Shown in pieces: positions 58,537 to 64,000 of a stretch of 64,000 nucleotides of DNA; position 1 is the first letter of the stretch, and every line of letters begins with the position of its first letter. The notes beneath the pieces were generated by a model that was not told where the DNA came from, searched no databases, and saw nothing but the letters and a program-made list of their open reading frames with translations. A program made the translations under genes and the position numbers. This DNA is from Microvirga sp. SRT01 (GTDB taxonomy: Bacteria > Pseudomonadota > Alphaproteobacteria > Sphingomonadales > Sphingomonadaceae), in the NCBI GenBank assembly GCA_018139225.1, contig JAGSNX010000001.1, forward strand, positions 62,001-126,000, given 5' to 3'.

Positions 58537-59129
58537 TGGCGCGCGGACCGGACGTCGTAGCCGCACCGACCGTCTGGCAGCGTTCGGCAGCGTGGTGCCA
58601 CCGCAACCTGCCGACGCGTGAGTCGATGGAGCGCAACCGCATGCTGCGCCCCGTCGCGCACCGGGTACTCGCGCCCGAACTGTGGCGCTTCACCCGCCGG
58701 TCGGTGCCGCGCGGCGTTGCATTGGGGATGGTCGCCGGCTTCCTGTTCCCGGTCGCGCAGATCGCCATCGCCGCGATTTTCGCCCTGCCTTTCCGTGCCA
58801 ACGTGCCCGTCGCCGCGCTGACGACATTCATCACTAACCCGCTGACCACGCCGATCCTGTGGATCATGGCGTATCAGATCGGCGCGTGGCTGCTGCGGAC
58901 CGACGTGCCCATCCTCACCCAACCCGCGGCGGAGGCAGCGACCGGCTGGTTGCAATGGGCGACGCAGGCTTTGCACTGGCTCTGGGACAAGGGGCCGGCC
59001 TTCGGTCTCGGCCTGATCGTGATGACGGCGGCCGCGTCGGTCCTCGGCTATGCGCTGTCGGCGCTCGGCTGGCGGCTCTGGATCGCGCGCAAATGGCGGC
59101 ACCGCCACGATCGCCACAAGCCGGTCTGA
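58536..59129 (+). CDS. DUF2062-family membrane protein
   Basis: 197 residues. RRSVPRGVALGMVAGFLFPVAQIAIAAIFALPFRANVPVAALTTFITNPLTTPILWIMAYQIGAWLL is the DUF2062 region with three or four helices, plus a C-terminal helix (GLGLIVMTAAASVLGYALSALGWRLW). The arginine/histidine-rich tail is inside. ATG at 58536 shares one base with the smpB stop (TGATG), so it is coupled to smpB. Function unknown; some relatives appear near glycosyltransferases. Confidence 0.87.
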   Translation: MARGPDVVAAPTVWQRSAAWCHRNLPTRESMERNRMLRPVAHRVLAPELWRFTRRSVPRGVALGMVAGFLFPVAQIAIAAIFALPFRANVPVAALTTFITNPLTTPILWIMAYQIGAWLLRTDVPILTQPAAEAATGWLQWATQALHWLWDKGPAFGLGLIVMTAAASVLGYALSALGWRLWIARKWRHRHDRHKPV

Positions 59130-59228
59130 CCTCGCCACCACATTACGTGTTATTTAATTTCGTCCTGTTTGACGGGCCGTCCTGGAAGAGTAAGACACCG
59201 CGCATTCACAGCCTTCAAGGGATGTTAG

Positions 59229-61316
59229 ATGCGTAAGCCGGTCATTGGTTTCGTTCTGTTCGCTTCCACGGTATCCTCTCTTGCCATAGCCCAAACCACC
59301 CCGGCCCGTCAGGCGGAGCAAACGCGCACCGTCGCGCAGACCGCACAGGGTCCGGTCGCTCCCGCCTCCGCCGACAAGCCGCAACTCGGCACCTTCGGGT
59401 TCGATATGGCCGGCCGCGACATGGCGGTTCAGCCCGGTGCCGACTTCTTCGACTATGCCAACGGCACGTGGTTCAAGAACACGGAGATCCCCGCCGATCG
59501 CTCCACCTACGGCATGTTCCACGTCTTGCAGGACCTGTCGCTGACTCGCACGCGCGGCATTCTGGAGGATGCGTCGAAGCGTTCCGGCGACAAGATCGGC
59601 GATTATTACGCCAGCTTCATGGATCAGGCCGCTGCCGATGCGAAGGGCGTCACGCCGGTCAAGCCGTGGCTGGCATCGGTCAAGGCCGCGCCGACCAAGG
59701 ACGCGCTGCTGCTCGAAATGGCGAAGCTTCAGCGTCAGGGTGTCGGCGGACTTTTCGGCATGGGCGTCGGCCCGGATGACAAGGACCCGAACACCTACGC
59801 GGTCAGCTTCGGTCAGGCCGGTCTCGGTCTTCCCGATCGCGACTATTATCTGAAAGACGACGCGAAGCTCGCTGCCGTCCGCACGGCTTATCAGGCCTAT
59901 GTCGCGAAGATGCTCGGCTTCGCCGGCGAGCCGGGCGCGGAGGCGCGCGCCGCTGCGGTCGTGAACCTCGAAAAGGCGATCGCGACGGCGCACTGGACGC
60001 GCATCGAAAGCCGCGACGCGGACAAGACCTACAATCGCTGGACCGCCGCCGACTTCGCCACAAAGGCACCCGGCATCGCCTGGGCACCGTACATGACGGC
60101 GCTCGGCGTCGCCGGTCGCCCTTATTATATCGTGTCGCAGCCGAGCGCCGTGACGGGTGAGGCGAAGGTTTTCGCCGACGCGCCTCTGGCCGTGCTGCGC
60201 GACTACGCCGCGTTGCGCGTGATGCGGGCTTTCGCGCCCTATCTGTCGAACGACATCGAAAAGGCGAACTTCGCCTTCTACGGCACGACCCTGTCGGGCG
60301 CGCCGCAGCAGCAGGATCGCTGGAAGCGTGGCGTCGGCACCGTCTCAGGCGGACTGGGCGAGGCGATCGGCCAGCAATATGTCGCGAAATACTTCCCGCC
60401 CGAGTCCAAGGCGGCGATCGACGCGCTGGTCAAGAACGTCATCGTCGCGATGGGCGATCGTCTCGACAAGCTGGAGTGGATGGCGCCCGAAACCAAGGCC
60501 AAGGCGCGCCGGAAGCTCGCCGCCTTCACCCCGAAGATCGGCTATCCCGAGACGTGGCGCGACTATTCGGCGCTCCAGATCAAGCGCGACGACCTCGTCG
60601 GCAACGTCGCGCGCGCCAACGCCTTCGATTTCCAGCGCGATCTGAACAAGCTCGGCCGGCCGATCGATCGCGGCGAGTGGTTCATGACGCCGATGACGAT
60701 CAACGCCTACGCCAACCCGGTGATGAACGAGATCGTGTTCCCCGCCGCGATCCTCCAGCCGCCCTTCTTCGACCCGAAGGCGGACCCGGCGGTGAACTAT
60801 GGCGGCATCGGCGCGGTGATCGGCCACGAGATCAGCCACCATTTCGACGACCAGGGCCGCAAATATGACGAGACCGGCAAACTGACCGACTGGTGGACAC
60901 CGCAGGACGTAACCCGCTTCAAAGCCTTCACCGATGCACTGGTGGCGCAGTATGATGCGTACGAGCCTTTGCCGGGCCAGCACATTCAGGGCGGCCTGAC
61001 ACTGGGTGAGAACATCGCCGATCTCGCCGGGCTGACGGTGGCGCTCGACGCGTACCACCGCTCGCTCGGCGGCAAGCCCGCGCCGGTGATCGACGGCACG
61101 ACGGGCGACCAGCGCTTCTATTACGGCTGGGCGCAGGTGTGGCGGATCAAGTTTCGCGAGCAGGCGCTGCAACAGACGTTGCTGTCCGACCCGCACTCGC
61201 CGGGCCATTACCGCGCGTGGACGGTCCGTAACCTCGATCCCTGGTATGCGGCCTTCGGTGCCAAGCCGGGGCAGGCGATGTATCTGCCGCCCGCCCAGCG
61301 CATCCGCATCTGGTGA
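59229..61316 (+). CDS. M13-family zinc endopeptidase (PepO/neprilysin type)
   Basis: 695 residues. Signal peptide MRKPVIGFVLFASTVSSLAIAQ; then a variable Ala-rich linker; N-terminal M13 domain (GADFFDYANGTWFKNTEIPADRSTYGMF) and the catalytic domain with VIGHEISHHFDDQGR (His533, Glu534, His537) and the third ligand in LTLGENIADLAGLTVAL. NAYANPVMNEIVFPAAILQPPFF is the substrate-binding NAYY/F region. Exported peptidase for short peptides; single gene with its own 99-nt leader. Confidence 0.93.
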   Translation: MRKPVIGFVLFASTVSSLAIAQTTPARQAEQTRTVAQTAQGPVAPASADKPQLGTFGFDMAGRDMAVQPGADFFDYANGTWFKNTEIPADRSTYGMFHVLQDLSLTRTRGILEDASKRSGDKIGDYYASFMDQAAADAKGVTPVKPWLASVKAAPTKDALLLEMAKLQRQGVGGLFGMGVGPDDKDPNTYAVSFGQAGLGLPDRDYYLKDDAKLAAVRTAYQAYVAKMLGFAGEPGAEARAAAVVNLEKAIATAHWTRIESRDADKTYNRWTAADFATKAPGIAWAPYMTALGVAGRPYYIVSQPSAVTGEAKVFADAPLAVLRDYAALRVMRAFAPYLSNDIEKANFAFYGTTLSGAPQQQDRWKRGVGTVSGGLGEAIGQQYVAKYFPPESKAAIDALVKNVIVAMGDRLDKLEWMAPETKAKARRKLAAFTPKIGYPETWRDYSALQIKRDDLVGNVARANAFDFQRDLNKLGRPIDRGEWFMTPMTINAYANPVMNEIVFPAAILQPPFFDPKADPAVNYGGIGAVIGHEISHHFDDQGRKYDETGKLTDWWTPQDVTRFKAFTDALVAQYDAYEPLPGQHIQGGLTLGENIADLAGLTVALDAYHRSLGGKPAPVIDGTTGDQRFYYGWAQVWRIKFREQALQQTLLSDPHSPGHYRAWTVRNLDPWYAAFGAKPGQAMYLPPAQRIRIW

Positions 61317-61396
61317 TGCCGCTATCCCCTTCCGCGGACCTCCGCGGAAGGGGATATGCTTGACGAGCCCTCTACTTCCGCCCGAAGGCTGGCGCG

Positions 61397-63772
61397 ATGA
61401 CATCCCTCGGCCTGTCCCCCGTCCGTCTCGCTGCGCTGATCGCTGTCGCTGCCGGCATCGCGGCGGCGGTGCTGGTGCTGCTGCTGACCGGAAGCTGGAT
61501 CGCAGCGGCGGGCTTTCTCGGCGGTGCGGTAGTGCTGATCGGGATCGCCGCGGTGTGGCGACTGCTTGCTCCGCCCCGCGCGCCGGAGGGCAGGGCGGTC
61601 GACTGGAACATCACGCGCGCCGTTGCCGCCGCTAGCACGGATGCCGTCGCGGTCACCGATCGCGCCGGACGGCTGGTGTGCGCCAACGATGCCTATGAAC
61701 ATCTGTTCGGCGACTTTCCCACGCCGCCCGCGCTGCCGATCGGGGAGAGTGGGGTCGACGCGCTCAGCCACGCGGGGCGGCTCGCGTGGCGGGACGGGAC
61801 CGCTACGATCGATCGGCTGGTGGTCGAGGGCAGCGTGATGATCGCCAGCGTCACCCGCGCCGGCGAAGAAGCGGACATGCTCGTCTGGCGCTTCGCCGCC
61901 GCGCCGGAGCAGGATGTCACCACCACCGCCGAGCAATTGATCGCGGGCGAGTCCGGTGAGCGACTGGGGCAGGTCGGGATCATGGCCGCGCTGCTACATA
62001 GCGATGGCCGGGTCCGTGCCGCCAATCGCGCGCTGACGCTCCGCGCGACAGGTGGCGAGGCGACGATCCGCCACCGCGACTTCGCGCACTTCCTGATCAC
62101 CGACAGCCGCGGACTGCTGCGGTTCGAGCGCGAGGGGCTGGAGGGCACGCCGCTGCGCCTGTTGCAGGTGCCGTTCCTGGAGGGCGACGATTCCCCGATC
62201 CTGATCGTCCTGCTCGACGACCGCGAGGATGCGCCCGCGATCGGCGCGTCGGCGTCGGCGCATGTCCGCAGCCTGGTTTCGCTGATGCCGTTCGGCATGG
62301 CGCTGGTCGATCGCGACGGGCGCTTCCTGCAGATGAACGATTCGTTCGTCCGCGCCGCCTCCGTCGATCCGCATGCGCCGCCGCTCTATCCCGGTGATCT
62401 CGTGGTGCGGGAGGACAAGGCGGCGGTGGCTGACGCGATCCGCCGGTTCGCGGGCGGGGCGACGCACTCGGCCGACATGGCGGTGCGGCTGAAGGATCAT
62501 CCCGACGAGCCGGTCGCGTTGACGATCGCCGGCGCACGGGGGCTGGGCGATGCCGCGGTGCTGCTGAGCCTGAAGGACAATAGCGAGGAGAGCCGCCTGA
62601 AGCGCGAGGTGGCGCAGGCGACTAAGATGCAGGCGGTCGGCCAGCTCGCCGGCGGCGTCGCACATGATTTCAACAACATCCTGACGGCGATCCTCGGCCA
62701 TTGCGACCTGATGCTGATGCGCCACTCGCCCGGCGACAGCGATTATGACGACATCCAGCAGATCCGCACCAACTCCAACCGCGCCGCCGGCCTGACCCGC
62801 CAGTTGCTCGCGTTCAGCCGCCAGCAGACGCTGCGCCCACAGGTGTTGCAGCTGCCGGACGTCGTGTCCGAGGTGTCGAACCTGCTCAAGCGGCTGATGG
62901 GCGAGACGGTGAAGCTCGACGTCACGCATGGCCGCAACCTGGGGCCCGTCCGCGCCGATCCGGGGCAGTTGGAGCAGGTCGTCGTCAACCTCGCGGTCAA
63001 TGCGCGCGACGCGATCATGACCGCGCACCCGCGCGGCGGCGGCACGCTGACGATCCAGACCCGCTCCGTGACCGCGGCCGAGGTTCGCGCGATGGGGTCC
63101 GACATCCTGCCCGCCGCTGACTATACGACGCTATCGGTCACCGATACCGGCACCGGCATCCCCGCCGACATCCTGCCGAAGATCTTCGAGCCGTTCTTCA
63201 CGACGAAGGAACTCGGCAAGGGCACGGGGCTGGGCCTCTCGACGGTGTATGGCATCGTCAAGCAGTCGGGCGGCTGGATCTTCGCGGACTCGCGGCCGGG
63301 GCAGGGTGCCACCTTCACCATGTACCTCCCCGTCCACACCGCACCGGAGGCACCCGTTCTCCCGACCAAGCCAGCGATCCGCGAGATGCCGAAGAGCGAG
63401 GCGTGGGCGCAGGGCACCGTGCTGCTGGTCGAGGACGAGGACATGGTCCGCGCGGTCGCCGAGCGCGCGCTCGCGCGGCAGGGCTATACCGTGGTCACCG
63501 CCGATAATGGTGAGGCGGCGCTGGAGGTGCTGGATCGGATTGATCGTCCCGATCTGCTGATTTCCGACGTGGTGATGCCGACGATGGACGGCCCGACGAT
63601 GGTCCGCCACGCCCGCGAACGCTATCCCGACCTGCCTGTGCTGTTCATGTCCGGCTATGCGGAGGAGCAGCTGCGCAAATCGATCGATCTCGATAACGTC
63701 GCATTCCTACCTAAGCCCTTCTCCGTGCAGCAATTATGGGAAGCCGCTCGGGATGCGCTCGGCAATCGGTGA
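61397..63772 (+). CDS. cckA: CckA-type hybrid sensor histidine kinase
   Basis: 791 residues. Two membrane helices at the N-terminus (about 12-55), two PAS-like regions (STDAVAVTDRAGRLVCANDAYEHLF and SLMPFGMALVDRDGRFLQMNDSFV), HisKA with GQLAGGVAHDFNNILTAILGH (phospho-acceptor His423), HATPase with NLAVNARDAI and GTGLGLSTVYGIV, and a C-terminal receiver (LLVEDEDMVRA, Asp724 in LLISDVVMP, lysine in FLPKPFS). This order, and the HDFNN box, is CckA, the cell-cycle kinase that phosphorylates CtrA through ChpT. Both are elsewhere. Upstream of a response regulator. Confidence 0.93.
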   Translation: MTSLGLSPVRLAALIAVAAGIAAAVLVLLLTGSWIAAAGFLGGAVVLIGIAAVWRLLAPPRAPEGRAVDWNITRAVAAASTDAVAVTDRAGRLVCANDAYEHLFGDFPTPPALPIGESGVDALSHAGRLAWRDGTATIDRLVVEGSVMIASVTRAGEEADMLVWRFAAAPEQDVTTTAEQLIAGESGERLGQVGIMAALLHSDGRVRAANRALTLRATGGEATIRHRDFAHFLITDSRGLLRFEREGLEGTPLRLLQVPFLEGDDSPILIVLLDDREDAPAIGASASAHVRSLVSLMPFGMALVDRDGRFLQMNDSFVRAASVDPHAPPLYPGDLVVREDKAAVADAIRRFAGGATHSADMAVRLKDHPDEPVALTIAGARGLGDAAVLLSLKDNSEESRLKREVAQATKMQAVGQLAGGVAHDFNNILTAILGHCDLMLMRHSPGDSDYDDIQQIRTNSNRAAGLTRQLLAFSRQQTLRPQVLQLPDVVSEVSNLLKRLMGETVKLDVTHGRNLGPVRADPGQLEQVVVNLAVNARDAIMTAHPRGGGTLTIQTRSVTAAEVRAMGSDILPAADYTTLSVTDTGTGIPADILPKIFEPFFTTKELGKGTGLGLSTVYGIVKQSGGWIFADSRPGQGATFTMYLPVHTAPEAPVLPTKPAIREMPKSEAWAQGTVLLVEDEDMVRAVAERALARQGYTVVTADNGEAALEVLDRIDRPDLLISDVVMPTMDGPTMVRHARERYPDLPVLFMSGYAEEQLRKSIDLDNVAFLPKPFSVQQLWEAARDALGNR

Positions 63773-63838
63773 CGTGCGTTACCGGGGCGGCGCGCAACCG
63801 TTGCGTCACCGTCCCAATCAAGGCTAAGGCATCAGGCG

Positions 63839-64000
63839 ATGACTGCCCCGAAGCACATCCTCATCGTTGAGGACGAACCCCTGATCGCCATGATGCTCGA
63901 GGATTTCCTCGAGGTGCTCGACCAGAGCGTCGCCGGCAGCGTCGACAGCGTGGCGACCGCACTGGGCCGGATTGACGGTGGCGGCATCGACGCCGCGATC
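63839..64000 (+). CDS. Response regulator receiver protein (truncated by window end)
   Basis: The first 54 residues, MTAPKHILIVEDEPLIAMMLEDFLE, are a receiver domain with the acidic pocket (VEDEP). The frame is still open at 64000. It starts 66 nt after cckA on the same strand and may be a single-domain regulator. Whether it follows from CckA signalling is unknown. Confidence 0.85.
   Translation, partial: MTAPKHILIVEDEPLIAMMLEDFLEVLDQSVAGSVDSVATALGRIDGGGIDAAI

Overview
The window is chromosomal DNA from a GC-rich alphaproteobacterium, most probably a sphingomonad (Sphingomonas or a close relative). Pointers are the fused CysN/C, PdhA followed by a lipoyl-bearing PdhB, a CckA-type hybrid kinase, TrmFO, three secreted proteins with a PEPxxWA C-terminal sorting signal, and many small sphingomonad-type membrane or periplasmic proteins. 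The taxonomic call rests on gene content and protein style only. Genes are tightly packed, with many 1-4 nt start/stop overlaps. I see no insertion sequence, prophage, CRISPR array or secondary-metabolite cluster; most of the window is core metabolism and housekeeping.

Layout. 1-4.1 kb: the end of an unrecognised gene, then the sulfate-activation operon cysD-cysNC-cysQ (leftward). 4.5-7.9 kb: an arginine succinyltransferase pathway operon (M20 hydrolase-astA-astB). 7.9-10.4 kb: a DUF481 outer-membrane protein, an RppH-like Nudix hydrolase and an HSL-type esterase. 10.4-14.1 kb (rightward): a histone-deacetylase-like amidohydrolase, a DNA photolyase and a cyclopropane-fatty-acid synthase. 14.1-16.3 kb: an SDR and purF. 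16.4-19.8 kb: a Rho-N-like small protein, hisI, a lipoprotein, and a MerR regulator with an acyl-CoA dehydrogenase. 20.0-23.7 kb: an MFS exporter-cysK-cell-wall hydrolase operon. 23.8-26.3 kb: pdhA-pdhB with a strong terminator.

26.3-28.8 kb: a three-gene Tad-like pseudopilin/TadG cluster without the rest of a Tad system. 28.9-32.7 kb: a squalene/phytoene-synthase-like protein, an EF-hand protein overlapping trmFO tail to tail, DUF488 and DUF952 proteins. 32.7-35.5 kb: gyrA. 35.6-37.8 kb: a small secreted protein, a REP-like repeat block, and yaaA with an SDR. 38-39.8 kb: a TPR-like secreted protein and an Lrp/AsnC regulator sharing a bidirectional terminator. 39.9-43.1 kb: a degenerate sensor kinase, a polysaccharide deacetylase and a Rieske protein.

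43.2-45.6 kb lies between tRNA-Pro(TGG) and a tRNA-Ile2(CAT)-like gene. It is the most foreign-looking segment: an AT-richer orphan gene, a stretch of apparently decayed coding sequence, and a PEPxxWA protein. 45.7-50.3 kb encodes envelope and secreted proteins: a lipoprotein with ADNM repeats, an M28 peptidase, a large lipoprotein with a zinc-protease HExxH motif, and a second PEPxxWA protein. 50.3-59.1 kb returns to housekeeping: ettA, a NYN-LOTUS protein, a GreB-type factor, a lytic transglycosylase, dapA, the third PEPxxWA protein, smpB and a DUF2062 protein. 59.2-64 kb holds an M13 peptidase, cckA and the start of a response regulator.

No complete new system stands out. The best leads are the tRNA-flanked orphan locus, the HExxH lipoprotein, the orphan Tad cluster, the degenerate kinase next to a deacetylase, and the REP-like repeats.
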